64,000 nt of DNA from Bradyrhizobium sp. AZCC 1693 (GCF_036924745.1 NZ_JAZHSD010000001.1:2604001-2668000), one strand, 5' to 3'. Shown: positions 12,011-21,421, counted from the stretch's first letter. Numbers and translations: made by a program. Notes: generated from the sequence alone by a model not told the origin.

Positions 12011-12754
12011 CTAAATCACCACCTCCCGCATCACCCTCCGGCAATCCATCTCATACTCAAGATCGATCACCGGCGGTCGCGCAAAATGCCAGGTCAACCC
12101 CGAACGCGCCGCGCCACGGCGAACCAGCGCGTCGGCGAAGACGTGGTGGAAATCGTGGATGGTGTAGGTCTGCACAGCGGTAGCATCGTTCCAGCCAAAC
12201 CCGAATTCGCCCATGCGCCGCTCCATCACGCTGGCGACGTAACGGACCTTCTCCGCAATGCCCTCGGGGCTGATATCGCGATAACGCACCGTACGCTCCG
12301 CATAGCTCGCGTTGCCTTCCTGCGACTCGCCACTGCCCGCAATGACGAAACTCGGCGTCGTGCTCTGGCTCGGCCGCGTGAATGAAAACGCATAGAACGA
12401 AGGCTCGCCCGGCGGATCGATCTCCGGACAGACATTGCTGCGCGCGACCGGATTGGTTTTGCCGTCATAGACGCCCCATTCCGCCAGTGTCTTGACGTAG
12501 TGCAGGTTGAAATTGCGGAATCCCTCATCGGTAAACGCCGTCGGCGATCGCAGTTCGCAGGCGCAGAACGATGTCAGCGGCCTGCCCGCCGCCTGAATGT
12601 ATTTTGCGATTTGCGCAAAGCCTTCGGCCAGCGGCACCCATTTGTCGAAGCGCACCCGCTCGATCTCGTAGCCGGGATTGGCGGCCACCCCGCCGGAATA
12701 CTGAAATACGGCCGGGATGAAGCGGTAGTTGCCGGCTGCAAAGTCGCTGGTCAT
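12011..12754 (-). CDS. RidA/YjgF-like protein
   Basis: This 247-residue protein has a C-terminal half with the shape of a RidA/YER057c domain: a strand with VQTYTIHDFHHVFADALV, then LTWHFARPPVIDLEYEMDCR, like the conserved end of imine/enamine deaminases. The N-terminal half may be a second, diverged copy. The ATG at 12754 is chosen because a strong GGGGAG lies just upstream; the frame is open further but looks unrelated. I recall a 2-aminomuconate-type deaminase family of this length, but cannot confirm it from sequence. It stands alone, converging on the peptide-transporter operon. Confidence 0.6.
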   Translation of the reverse strand: MTSDFAAGNYRFIPAVFQYSGGVAANPGYEIERVRFDKWVPLAEGFAQIAKYIQAAGRPLTSFCACELRSPTAFTDEGFRNFNLHYVKTLAEWGVYDGKTNPVARSNVCPEIDPPGEPSFYAFSFTRPSQSTTPSFVIAGSGESQEGNASYAERTVRYRDISPEGIAEKVRYVASVMERRMGEFGFGWNDATAVQTYTIHDFHHVFADALVRRGAARSGLTWHFARPPVIDLEYEMDCRRVMREVVI

Positions 12755-12885
12755 GTTGGCTCCCCTGTTTTCTTTCTTCCTAGCATGCAGAAGAAGGCGG
12801 CGTCGCCGGTCGCATGACTGCCGGCACAAAAAAGCGGCGGCAGCGAATTCCGCTGCCGCCGCTCGATTGTTATCGGCTTAAGAGC

Positions 12886-15800
12886 TCAGGTCGGCTTGAG
12901 CGCCGTCCTCGCGAGATCGAAATCGGCGATCTCCTTGGTCCGCTGCGAGTCGGCCTTGGCCTGGTGGTCGGTGGCCAGCCAGACATAGACCGCGGGCAGT
13001 ACGAACAGCGTGAACAGCGTGCCGATCGACATGCCGGAAACGACCACGAGGCCGATCGAGAAGCGGCTCGCCGCACCTGCGCCGGTCGCCGTCAGCAGCG
13101 GAATCAGGCCGGTGACCATCGCTGCCGTCGTCATCAGGATCGGACGCAGCCGGATGCGGGCCGCCATCTCGATCGCCGAACGCTTGTCGAGGCCTTCCTT
13201 GAGCTGCAATTCGTTGGCGAACTCGACCATCAGAATGCCGTGCTTGGTGATGAGGCCGACCAGCGTCAGCAACCCGACCTGGGTATAGATGTTGATGGTG
13301 GCCACGCCGAAGAACAGCGGAATCAGCGCGCCGACGATCGCCATGGGAACGCTGATCATGATGACCAGCGGATCCCGCAGGCTTTCAAACTGCGCCGCCA
13401 GCACCAGGAAGATGATAATCAGCGCAAAGCCGAAGGTGATCGCAAGCTGGTTCCCTTCCTGCACATACTGGCGGGAGTCGGCCAGATAGTCGTGGCCAAA
13501 GCCGGATGGCATCTTCTTCGCTTCGCCCTCCAGGAAGTCCACCGCCTGCCCGACCGTCACGCCCGGCATTGGCACCGCCGAGAAGGTCGCGGAGTTGAGC
13601 TGGTTGTAGTGCGTCAGCGAGTTCGGATCGGTGCCGGTCTCGATCGACACGATGGTCGACAGCGGCACAAGCTGCCCGGTGTTGGTCGGGACGTAGTAAC
13701 CGCCGAGCGATTCCGGCGACAGGCGCTTGTCCCGCGGCACCTGCGGAATCACCTGATAGGAGCGGCCCTCGAGGTTGAAGCGGTTGACGTAGTTGCCGCC
13801 CAGCAGCGTCTGCAGCGTGGCGCCGACCTGCGCCATGTTGATGCCGAGGTCGCTCGCCTTGGAACGGTCGACGGAGACGCGCACCACCGGCTGATTGAAG
13901 TCGAGATCAGAGTCGGACACGATGAACAGGCCGCTCTTGCGCGCGGCATCCTTCAGCTTGGCCATCTGCTCGTAGACGGTCTGGAAGCCGGAGGTCGAAT
14001 TGATCACCATCTGCACCGGCAAACCACCCGGCCCGCCCGGGAGCGGCGGCAGGTTGAACGCGAACGCCTGGACGCCTTCGATCTTGCTGATCTCAGCCTG
14101 CACCAGCGGCTTCAGCTTGATGGAAGAACGCTGACGCTCGTCCCACGGCTTGAGCAGCATGCCGGCAATACCGCCCTGCGGCCCGTTGATGCCGTTCAGG
14201 ACGAAGCGCAGGTCGGTCTCGGGGAATTTGGCGAACGCCTTGTCGAGCTTGTCGCCGTAGAAGTCGACATAGTCGATGTTGGCGTATTTCGGCGCCTTGG
14301 TCACCGAGAACACGATGCCCTGATCCTCTTCGGGGGCGAGTTCCTTGGATGTGTTCATGTAGAGGAACCCGACCAGGCCAAGGATCGTCAGCGCGAACAC
14401 GCCGGTGATCGGACGATAGTCGAGCGAGCGGTCGAGCTGCCGCCCATACCAGCGCGTCATCGCGCCGAACACCCGGTTGACCAGCCGGGCGAACCGTCCC
14501 TCGTCCGCGCTCTTGAGCAGCACCGAGCACATCATCGGCGACAGCGTCAGCGCAATCACACCCGACACGATCACCGAGCCGGCGAGCGTGAAGGCGAATT
14601 CGCGGAACAGCGAACCGGTCAGGCCGCCGAGGAAGCCGATCGGCGCATACACCGCCGCCAGCGTAATCGTCATCGAGATCACAGGGCCGACGATTTCGCG
14701 CGCGCCCTGCAGCGACGCCTGGACCGGGGTTTTTCCTTCCTCCAGATGGCGATGGATGTTTTCCACCACCACGATGGCGTCGTCGACCACGAGCCCGATC
14801 GCCAGCACCATCGCCAGCAGGGTCAGCAGGTTGAAGCTGAAGCCCATGGCCAGCATCAGGCTGCAGACGCCGATCAGCGACAGCGGGATAGTGACCACGG
14901 GAATGATGACGGAGCGGAACGAGGCGAGGAACAGGAAGATCACGACCACGACGATCAACACCGCCTCGATCAGCGTGTTCTTCACCTCGTCGATCGACGA
15001 CTGAATGAACTTGGTGGAATCGTAGGCCACCTTCATCTTCATCGAAGGCGGCAGGTTGCGTTCGAGTTCCGGAAACAGCGCGCGCACGCCCTTGACCAAC
15101 GTCAGCGGGTTGCCTTGCGGCGTTGCCTGCACGCCGATGAAGATCGCGCGCTCGCCGCTGAATGCGACGCTCGCGTCCGAGCTTTGGGCGGCAAGTTCGA
15201 CGGTTGCAATATCCTCGATCCGCACGAAGCCGCCGTCCTTGGACTTGACGATCATCTTCTTGAACTGATCGAGGTTCCGCAGGTCGGTGTTGGTCTGAAT
15301 GTTCGATACGATGAAGTAGCCCTTGGCCTGGCCGGCCGCGGCCTGGAAGTTGTTGGCGGCAATCGCCGCCGAGACGTCGTTCGGCGATACGCCGCGCCCC
15401 GCCATCCGCACCGGATCGAGCCACAGCCGCATCGCAAAGGTCTGGCCTCCGAGAATGTCGGCCGACGCCACGCCGTCGACCGTCGAGAGCACCGGCTGCA
15501 CCACGCGCGTCAGATAATCCGAGATCGCCGAGCCCGAGAGCTCATCGCTGGAGAAGCCGAGATACATCACGGCCGTGGTCTGGCCGGTGGTCTTGGTCAC
15601 GATCGGATCGTTCGATTCCTTCGGGATCAGGTATTTGACCGAATTCACCTTGGCGAGAACTTCGGTCAGCGCCTGGTTCGGATCGAAATTGAGCTTGACG
15701 TAGACCTGGATCGTGCTGGTGCCCTGCACCGATGACGAGGTGATGTAGTCGACACCCTCGGCGGAGGCGACCGCCTGCTCGATCGGCGTGGTGATGAAGC

Positions 15801-15981
15801 CCTGAATCAGGTTAGCCGATGCGCCCGGATAGACGGTGGTGACGTTGATCACCGTGTTCGACAGTTTCGGATATTGCCGGATCGGCAATACGCTGGCGGC
15901 CCTCAGACCGATCAGGAGGATCAGCAGGCTGACGACGACCGACAGGACCGGACGTTTGATGAAGATATCGGTTAAGGCCAT
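12886..15981 (-). CDS. RND multidrug efflux pump inner-membrane subunit
   Basis: This 1031-residue protein is a full-length RND pump of the hydrophobe/amphiphile efflux type (AcrB/MdtB-like), driven by protons. The start IFIKRPVLSVVVSLLILLIG, the porter domain opening SNTVINVTTVYPGASAN and the paired acidic residues of the proton relay (LVVDDAIVVVENIHRHLEEG) are all present, with two halves of six membrane segments. It follows the adaptor gene by about 100 bp, a gap that holds a 6-bp-arm hairpin (16017-16036). No outer-membrane channel gene is in the window, so TolC or another must serve. Confidence 0.96.
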   Translation of the reverse strand: MALTDIFIKRPVLSVVVSLLILLIGLRAASVLPIRQYPKLSNTVINVTTVYPGASANLIQGFITTPIEQAVASAEGVDYITSSSVQGTSTIQVYVKLNFDPNQALTEVLAKVNSVKYLIPKESNDPIVTKTTGQTTAVMYLGFSSDELSGSAISDYLTRVVQPVLSTVDGVASADILGGQTFAMRLWLDPVRMAGRGVSPNDVSAAIAANNFQAAAGQAKGYFIVSNIQTNTDLRNLDQFKKMIVKSKDGGFVRIEDIATVELAAQSSDASVAFSGERAIFIGVQATPQGNPLTLVKGVRALFPELERNLPPSMKMKVAYDSTKFIQSSIDEVKNTLIEAVLIVVVVIFLFLASFRSVIIPVVTIPLSLIGVCSLMLAMGFSFNLLTLLAMVLAIGLVVDDAIVVVENIHRHLEEGKTPVQASLQGAREIVGPVISMTITLAAVYAPIGFLGGLTGSLFREFAFTLAGSVIVSGVIALTLSPMMCSVLLKSADEGRFARLVNRVFGAMTRWYGRQLDRSLDYRPITGVFALTILGLVGFLYMNTSKELAPEEDQGIVFSVTKAPKYANIDYVDFYGDKLDKAFAKFPETDLRFVLNGINGPQGGIAGMLLKPWDERQRSSIKLKPLVQAEISKIEGVQAFAFNLPPLPGGPGGLPVQMVINSTSGFQTVYEQMAKLKDAARKSGLFIVSDSDLDFNQPVVRVSVDRSKASDLGINMAQVGATLQTLLGGNYVNRFNLEGRSYQVIPQVPRDKRLSPESLGGYYVPTNTGQLVPLSTIVSIETGTDPNSLTHYNQLNSATFSAVPMPGVTVGQAVDFLEGEAKKMPSGFGHDYLADSRQYVQEGNQLAITFGFALIIIFLVLAAQFESLRDPLVIMISVPMAIVGALIPLFFGVATINIYTQVGLLTLVGLITKHGILMVEFANELQLKEGLDKRSAIEMAARIRLRPILMTTAAMVTGLIPLLTATGAGAASRFSIGLVVVSGMSIGTLFTLFVLPAVYVWLATDHQAKADSQRTKEIADFDLARTALKPT

Positions 15982-16079
15982 CGCAGATTATCCCGCTGAG
16001 TTCAGCATTTCGGGCACGGTCTCATCTCCAAGACCGCCGCCCACCTTTTCGCAAGCGGCGCTCTGGCCGCGATCATGTA

Positions 16080-17273
16080 TCAGTAGCGCGGCGGCTTCGC
16101 CGGTATCGGCGGCACCGGATCGTTCGATACCGTCACTGCCGATCCCGATTGCAGCTTGAGCTGGCCGACGGCCACGACACGGTCGCCGTCCTTCAACCCC
16201 TTCAGGATTTCAGCACGTCCCTCGACACGGTTGCCGGTCTGCACGAAGGTACGCGTCACCGTGAGACTGGTCTTGCCGTCCTCTTCCTTCTTCTCGCTGA
16301 GGAGGTAGACCGAGTCGCCATAAAGTGTGTAGTCGACCGCGGTTTCGGGCACGGTGATGACCGGCGGCTTGTTGGGCAGCACCACGGTGGTGGTGACGAA
16401 CATGCCGGGCTTGAGGATCCGATCCGGATTCTGGATCGTCGCCTGCACGCGGATGTTGCGCGTTTCGGTCGCGATCTGCGGCTCGATGGTAGTGATCTTG
16501 CCCTCGAAGGTGCGGCCCGGATAGGCGTCGACCGCGATACGAACGATCTGACCGACCTTGAGCTGGCCGGAATCCTTTTCCGTCACGGTGAAGTTCGCAT
16601 ACAGCACCGACAGGTCGGTCAGCGAGACGATCTGCGTGCCTGCCGTGAGATATTGTCCAACCTCGACCTTGCGAACGCCAAGCTCGCCATCGAACGGCGC
16701 CCGCACCAGCTTCTGCGAGATGATGGCTTCCGTCTTGGCAATGCCGGCGCTGGCCTGATCGAACGCAGCCTGCGCCGTGTCCACCGTCGCCTGCGGGCCG
16801 ACCTGCCGCTCAGCCAGTTGCTTGGCGCGATCCAGCGAGATCTGCGCCACGCGCTGCTGGGCCTTGAAGTTGGCAAGGTCGCCCTGCTCCGGACCGTCGA
16901 ACAGCTGAACCAGCGGCGTGCCCGCCTTCACGCTGGCGCCCGCCGTGAACTGGATGTCGGTGATGCGGCCGTTGACGTCGGAGGTCACGTTGACCTGGTG
17001 CACGGCGGCGAGATCGCCGACCGCAGTCAGGAGGTTCGGAATGGTCTCGGACTTCGCCGTGGCGACGTTGACGCTCACCGCCGGCGGCTTGTTGTTCGCG
17101 AAGAACTGCGCGATCATCTTGCCGCGGAAATAGTTGAACCAGACGAGACCGCCGACCAGCACGGTCAGCAGCGTTCCCACGACGATGAACCAGCGCACCA
17201 TCCGGACCGGCCGCTTGTGCGACTTGTCGGTTATCGGCTTGCCCGATAGTTTGGATTCAGTCACGATATTCAT
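16080..17273 (-). CDS. RND efflux periplasmic adaptor subunit
   Basis: This 397-residue membrane-fusion protein links the pump to the outer membrane. After an N-terminal membrane anchor (residues about 26-45) come the two lipoyl halves (VTSDVNGRITDIQFTAGASV and KLVRAPFDGELGVRKVEVGQ) around an alpha-hairpin of coiled-coil character. A beta-barrel domain follows (VRIAVDAYPGRTFEGKITTI). The start is taken as ATG 17273, one base after the TetR stop; a GTG at 17282 is also possible. The order regulator, adaptor, pump indicates one leftward operon. Confidence 0.94.
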   Translation of the reverse strand: MNIVTESKLSGKPITDKSHKRPVRMVRWFIVVGTLLTVLVGGLVWFNYFRGKMIAQFFANNKPPAVSVNVATAKSETIPNLLTAVGDLAAVHQVNVTSDVNGRITDIQFTAGASVKAGTPLVQLFDGPEQGDLANFKAQQRVAQISLDRAKQLAERQVGPQATVDTAQAAFDQASAGIAKTEAIISQKLVRAPFDGELGVRKVEVGQYLTAGTQIVSLTDLSVLYANFTVTEKDSGQLKVGQIVRIAVDAYPGRTFEGKITTIEPQIATETRNIRVQATIQNPDRILKPGMFVTTTVVLPNKPPVITVPETAVDYTLYGDSVYLLSEKKEEDGKTSLTVTRTFVQTGNRVEGRAEILKGLKDGDRVVAVGQLKLQSGSAVTVSNDPVPPIPAKPPRY

Positions 17274-17274
17274 G

Positions 17275-17976
17275 TCATGCACTTTCTGCAGTTACCGATT
17301 GTCCCGAATTCGGTGACAGCTCGCCGTCCAGATGAGAAGCAATTGCGGCTTCGGTAAGTCCGATGCCGCGCAGGATGAATTGACAAAGCTGCCGCTCCAG
17401 ATCGGCGGCGTCGCCGTAGGAAAGACAGGGCACGGCGGGAAGCCGCGAGAGCGCCGCCATCAGCACGGTGTGATGCGCGAACCAGAACAGGTTGAGCGGA
17501 TCGCTGCCGATCCGCGCGGCGTCACCGGCCGCGACAGCGCTTTCGATCGATGCGCTGAACACCGGGCCGATCAGGCCGCCGATCTTGTCGTAGAGCAGAC
17601 GCGCGAACTCGCCATCGTCGAGATGGCTCGTCGTCATCAGCCGCAGCCGCTGCGCTTCCTCCTGATCCGACCCGTCGGATACTTCCATGAAATGGCCAAC
17701 CATGCCCTTGACCAGTTCAACCAGTGTGGCAGTTGAAGGCTCCTGGCCGAGCAGGTGCGCAAAGTCCGGGTCGGCCTCGCACTCCTCGGCGAGGATTTCG
17801 GCATAAAGCGCGGCCTTGGAGGGGAAGTGCTTGAACAACAGCCCTTCCGAAATGGCCGCGGCTGCCGCCACGCTCTTCGTCGTGGTGCCAGCAAAGCCGT
17901 TACGGGCAAAGCATCGCTTGGCGGCGCTCAAGATCAATTGCCGCCGCAAGTCACTGGTCATGCGCAGGGTAGACAT
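17275..17976 (-). CDS. TetR/AcrR regulator of the RND operon
   Basis: This 233-residue repressor has the N-terminal helix-turn-helix of TetR proteins (LSAAKRCFARNGFAGTTTKSVAAAAAISEGLLFKHFPSKAALY). The C-terminal ligand domain is not recognisable by itself. The ATG at 17976 is preferred over an in-frame GTG at 17994 that would sit inside a palindrome likely to be its operator. It is the first gene of the efflux operon, which fits self-regulation and induction by a pumped compound. Confidence 0.9.
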   Translation of the reverse strand: MSTLRMTSDLRRQLILSAAKRCFARNGFAGTTTKSVAAAAAISEGLLFKHFPSKAALYAEILAEECEADPDFAHLLGQEPSTATLVELVKGMVGHFMEVSDGSDQEEAQRLRLMTTSHLDDGEFARLLYDKIGGLIGPVFSASIESAVAAGDAARIGSDPLNLFWFAHHTVLMAALSRLPAVPCLSYGDAADLERQLCQFILRGIGLTEAAIASHLDGELSPNSGQSVTAESA

Positions 17977-17982
17977 GGGAGC

Positions 17983-17998
17983 GTGAGTAATCACTCAC
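17983..17998. promoter_or_regulatory. Putative TetR operator upstream of the efflux operon
   Basis: The dyad GTGAGTAATCACTCAC pairs at seven of eight positions and lies seven bases before the TetR start codon. TetR-type repressors commonly bind such 14-18 bp dyads next to their own gene. On the minus strand, TTGACT (18003-18008) would be a good -35 box with the dyad overlying the -10 region, so binding would block transcription. Confidence 0.55.
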
Positions 17999-18014
17999 CT
18001 TGACGAAGTCAAGG
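17998..18014. promoter_or_regulatory. Second dyad beside the TetR operator
   Basis: CCTTGACGAAGTCAAGG has perfect 7-bp arms around GAA and abuts the previous dyad. It contains the likely -35 box of the leftward promoter. It could be a second binding site or a hairpin. Confidence 0.45.
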
Positions 18015-18190
18015 ATCTATTGCAGCGCACCAAGCGGATTCTCTCGCAGGGTGGCGTCAAAGACACAGCTTCATCGCTTTGTTTGAGCACGCCTTTTCCG
18101 AAATCCAGTGCTCATCTTGCCGGTTCATCCCGGATCGGCCGCAACCCGAACGCGCCGCTGATGGTGCGGAGCCGGAAGCTGCGTTCCGGC

Positions 18191-18218
18191 TTGACGCTCT
18201 AGCCGGGGCATTTAAGAT
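18191..18218 (+). promoter_or_regulatory. Possible promoter of the P450 gene
   Basis: TTGACG at 18191 and TAAGAT at 18213 are separated by 16 bp, a fair match to a housekeeping promoter. The P450 start is 63 bp after the -10 box. No other promoter-like pair is better placed in this 280-bp gap. Confidence 0.4.
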
Positions 18219-18234
18219 AGTTGCAATTGCGACT
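18219..18234. promoter_or_regulatory. Near-perfect dyad at the P450 promoter
   Basis: AGTTGCAATTGCGACT pairs at seven of eight positions and lies directly after the putative -10 box, where a bound repressor would cover the transcription start. The protein that might bind is unknown. Confidence 0.35.
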
Positions 18235-18280
18235 AATTGGATGGTCGCTTACCTAATCTTCCCAAAGCATATGGCGGGCC

Positions 18281-19501
18281 ATGAATTTGGATGCGCGCGA
18301 ACTGGCAGCCACCTTCGACCTCGAAAAGCTGACGCCGGAGTTCTATGCCAACCCCTACCCGACCTATCGCGCGCTGCGCGAAACCGAGCCGGTCAAGCGG
18401 CTGCCGAACGGCTCGTATTTCCTGACCCGCTACGACGACCTGGTTGCGGCCTACAAGAACACCAAGGCCTTCTCATCCGACAAGAAAAAGGAGTTTTCGC
18501 CGAAATACGGCGCCTCCCTGCTCTACGAGCACCACACCACGAGCCTCGTCTTCAACGATCCACCCGCCCACACCCGCGTCCGGCGCCTGATCATGGGTGC
18601 GCTCTCGCCGCGCGCGATCGCCGGCATGGGGCCCGATCTGATCCGGCTGGTCGACCGCCTGCTCGATAGCATCGCCGCCAAGGGCAAGGTGGACCTGATC
18701 GACGATTTCGCCGCAGCAATCCCGATCGAGGTGATCGGCAATCTGCTCGACGTGCCCGAGGACGAGCGCGAGCCCCTGCGCGGCTGGTCGCTGGCCATCC
18801 TCGGCGCGCTGGAGCCGGTGGTTAGTCCGGACGCCTTCGCCCGCGGCAACAAGGCGGTGAAGGACTTCCTGTCGTACCTCGACGGGCTGGTGGCCCGGCG
18901 GCGGGCCAAGCCCGGCAATCCCGACCGCGACGTGCTGACGCGGCTCATTCAGGGCGAAGACAATGGCGAACGGCTGACCGAAAAGGAGCTTCTGCACAAC
19001 TGCATCTTCCTGCTCAATGCCGGCCACGAGACCACCACCAATTTGATCGGCAACGGGCTGGTGGCGCTGTCGAACCACGCGAGCGAGAAACGGCGATTGA
19101 TCGACGACCCTTCGCTGATCAAGACCGCGGTCGAGGAAATGCTGCGGTTCGAAAGCTCGAACCAGCTCGGCAACCGCATGACCGTCGAGCCGTTCGAACT
19201 CGGCGGCGTCGCGATGCCGCCGGGCACGCCGGTGACGCTGTGCATCGGCGCCGCCAACCGCGACCCCGCGCAGTTCGCCGATCCCGAACGTTTCGATATC
19301 GGCCGTACGCCGAACCGGCATCTGGCCTTCGGCACCGGCGCACATCAATGCGCCGGCATGGCGCTGGCGCGGCTCGAGGGCGCCATCGCGATCTCGCGCT
19401 TCCTCGCGCGCTTTCCGGATTATGCGCTCAACGGCGAGCCGGTTCGCGGCGGCCGGGTGAGATTCCGCGGATATTTGAGCGTGCCTTGCACGGTCAGCTA
19501 G
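18281..19501 (+). CDS. Cytochrome P450
   Basis: This is a soluble bacterial P450 of 406 residues, complete by family length. The I-helix oxygen-binding motif is AGHETT (residues 247-252), the K-helix ExxR is E286-R289, and the haem loop is FGTGAHQCAG with Cys357 as the haem ligand. The pattern HLAFGTGAHQCAGMALAR and the NDPPAHTRVRRL stretch resemble CYP107-like and related bacterial families. No ferredoxin gene is beside it; the ferredoxin-reductase-like gene at 38440 is far off. The substrate cannot be read from the sequence. Confidence 0.95.
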   Translation: MNLDARELAATFDLEKLTPEFYANPYPTYRALRETEPVKRLPNGSYFLTRYDDLVAAYKNTKAFSSDKKKEFSPKYGASLLYEHHTTSLVFNDPPAHTRVRRLIMGALSPRAIAGMGPDLIRLVDRLLDSIAAKGKVDLIDDFAAAIPIEVIGNLLDVPEDEREPLRGWSLAILGALEPVVSPDAFARGNKAVKDFLSYLDGLVARRRAKPGNPDRDVLTRLIQGEDNGERLTEKELLHNCIFLLNAGHETTTNLIGNGLVALSNHASEKRRLIDDPSLIKTAVEEMLRFESSNQLGNRMTVEPFELGGVAMPPGTPVTLCIGAANRDPAQFADPERFDIGRTPNRHLAFGTGAHQCAGMALARLEGAIAISRFLARFPDYALNGEPVRGGRVRFRGYLSVPCTVS

Positions 19502-19603
19502 GCCTGTGACGAATTGCACCAGCCTCGCATCGCAAAATCGCGAACGATTCCTATCCTTACGCGTTGACATCCCCGGGCGACGAAGCACGAGGGAGTTGCG
19601 ATC

Positions 19604-21421
19604 ATGCTTCCGCGCGGTGTTCGCCTTGCAGCGTTTTTTCTTGGTGTCTCCGCGATCGCGGTGAGCACCGGCTTGTCGGCGCAGGACCGGAGAGGCCCAG
19701 GTGGCTCGGCTGCGCCAGCGGCCCGGCCAGCGGGACCTCCACCGGCGATGGCGCGCCCAGCGGCGCCGCCAGCGATGGCCCGTCCCGCGGCACCGCCGGC
19801 AATGGCGCGATCCGCCGCACCGGCGTTCCGCGCGGCTCCCCCGCCGCAGCGTCCGGCCATGGTCCCGCATGCCCCGCCACGGATCGCCGCCCCGCCGCGC
19901 CCGTCCGCACCGCATATTGCAGCGCCACGACCCGAGATCCATCGCGCCGCGCCGCCGCAGCGACCAGCCATGACGAGACATCCCGAGCCGCGCATCGCCG
20001 CACCATCGGGCCCGGGTGCATCGCCCGCCGCGAGCGCGCGACCGTCGCGAAAGGAACAGATCGAGACGCGTGCGCAGCAGCGTGAGCAGCGTATCCAGCA
20101 GCGACAGCAGATCGTGCAGGAGCGGCAGCGCGACATGCTGTCGCGTCAGAGCACAGATCGGCAGACCCGCATCGATCGCCTGCAGCAGCGCGTGCAGCAA
20201 TTGCAGTCGCAAAAGCCGGAAGGCCTGCGGGCGCAACGCGCGCAGGAAAGGTCGCTGCAGACCCAAAACCGCCTGCTCCAGCGCGAGCAGCGCATGCAGC
20301 AAAGCGATCAGGCGCGCCTGCAGCGGCTGAGCCCGCAGCCTTCGGCTGAACGAACGGCCGCCATGCAGGCTGCCGCACGCGGGCGATTTGCCGCGCAGTT
20401 CCGCAGCAATGATGCCCTGCAAGCCCGAACTGCGCTCACGGCCCGGGAGAACAGCTGGGCTCCCCGCGATGCCTGGCGGCGCGGTCACCGCGCAGCGTTT
20501 GTGGCCTGGCTCGGCCCGGTGTTCTGGCCCTACGCCTATTCCGACATCTTCAGTTACACCTTTTGGCCCTATGCCTATGACCCCGGCTATTGGGCCTACG
20601 CTTACGACGACTTCGTCGACACAGTGTTTTGGGGGACGGACAGCCCGTATTCCGCTTACGCCAGATATCCGGAGCCTGGTGCTGCGATCACCGATTATCG
20701 AGCGCGCGGACGCGCAAGCGTGAGCCCGCAGGCTCTCCGGCAATTGTGCGGAGGTCCGGATAAGGGCGTGACCGCCTGGCCGATCGAGGAGATCGCTCGG
20801 GCAGTACAGCCGAGGCCCGATCAGCGCGTCCTGCTTGATGAATTGAAGGCCGCCGCGGCAAAGGCGGCCGACGTGTTCAGCTGCGCCGATTCCTATGCGA
20901 TGACGCCACCCGGTCGCTTGCGCGCGATGACGAACCGCGTAAGCGCAACGCTCGACGCGGTAAAGATCGTGCGGCCGGCACTTGAGCAATTTTATAATTC
21001 GCTCAACGACGAGCAAAAAGCGCGCTTCAACGCACTTGGCCCGAACGTCGGCGAGCGATCGCAACAGCAGCCGCAGCAGGAAGCGAATGCTGAAGCCGAG
21101 AAGTGCGGCGAGCCGAAGTCCAGCCTCACGCAGCTACCGATCGAGCGGATCGAGGCCGTGCTACATCCGGCCGGCAAGCAAAAGGAAGCGCTCGACCGCC
21201 TCAGCACGGCGACGAAGAGTGCGGTTGAAAGATTGCAGGCCGCCTGCCCCGATGACGTGCCGCTCACGCCGCTTGGACGGCTGGAGGCCATGGAAAGGCG
21301 GCTCGAAGCCATGCTGCAGGCAGCCGCGCTGGTGCAGCCGCCACTGGATGAGTTCTATGCCGCGCTGAGCAACGAGCAGAAGGCTCGCTTCAATACGCTG
21401 CAACAGACCGCAAGCCCCTGA
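19604..21421 (+). CDS. Large Spy/CpxP-like exported protein with duplicated domain
   Basis: This 605-residue protein begins with a signal peptide (cut probably after LSA, residue about 25). Residues 30-145 are Pro/Ala-rich, with three tandem copies of APPAMARP encoded by 24-bp DNA repeats. Residues 145-250 are Gln/Arg-rich and likely coiled coil, and residues 290-345 are very rich in Trp, Tyr and Phe. The C-terminal third is two copies of a ~100-residue module (about 378-480 and 498-605), each starting with a Cys-Gly pair and ending LxxFYxxLxxEQKARFN, which resembles the LTxxQ motif of Spy/CpxP chaperones. A periplasmic or envelope stress role is inferred. Confidence 0.75.
   Translation: MLPRGVRLAAFFLGVSAIAVSTGLSAQDRRGPGGSAAPAARPAGPPPAMARPAAPPAMARPAAPPAMARSAAPAFRAAPPPQRPAMVPHAPPRIAAPPRPSAPHIAAPRPEIHRAAPPQRPAMTRHPEPRIAAPSGPGASPAASARPSRKEQIETRAQQREQRIQQRQQIVQERQRDMLSRQSTDRQTRIDRLQQRVQQLQSQKPEGLRAQRAQERSLQTQNRLLQREQRMQQSDQARLQRLSPQPSAERTAAMQAAARGRFAAQFRSNDALQARTALTARENSWAPRDAWRRGHRAAFVAWLGPVFWPYAYSDIFSYTFWPYAYDPGYWAYAYDDFVDTVFWGTDSPYSAYARYPEPGAAITDYRARGRASVSPQALRQLCGGPDKGVTAWPIEEIARAVQPRPDQRVLLDELKAAAAKAADVFSCADSYAMTPPGRLRAMTNRVSATLDAVKIVRPALEQFYNSLNDEQKARFNALGPNVGERSQQQPQQEANAEAEKCGEPKSSLTQLPIERIEAVLHPAGKQKEALDRLSTATKSAVERLQAACPDDVPLTPLGRLEAMERRLEAMLQAAALVQPPLDEFYAALSNEQKARFNTLQQTASP

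Noticed and set aside
12814-15735. Plus-strand open frame of 973 codons
   Set aside because: It lies wholly opposite the RND pump gene. Its protein is full of Arg, His and Gln runs, the usual shadow of a GC-rich gene on the other strand, and shows no family motif.
19740-19830. CRISPR-like tandem 24-bp repeats
   Set aside because: The repeats are contiguous, in frame and encode APPAMARP in an exported protein, so they are a coding repeat.
18473-21064. Minus-strand open frame of 863 codons
   Set aside because: It is antisense to the P450 and Spy-like genes, with low-complexity Arg/Gly content. Both plus-strand genes have clear motifs.
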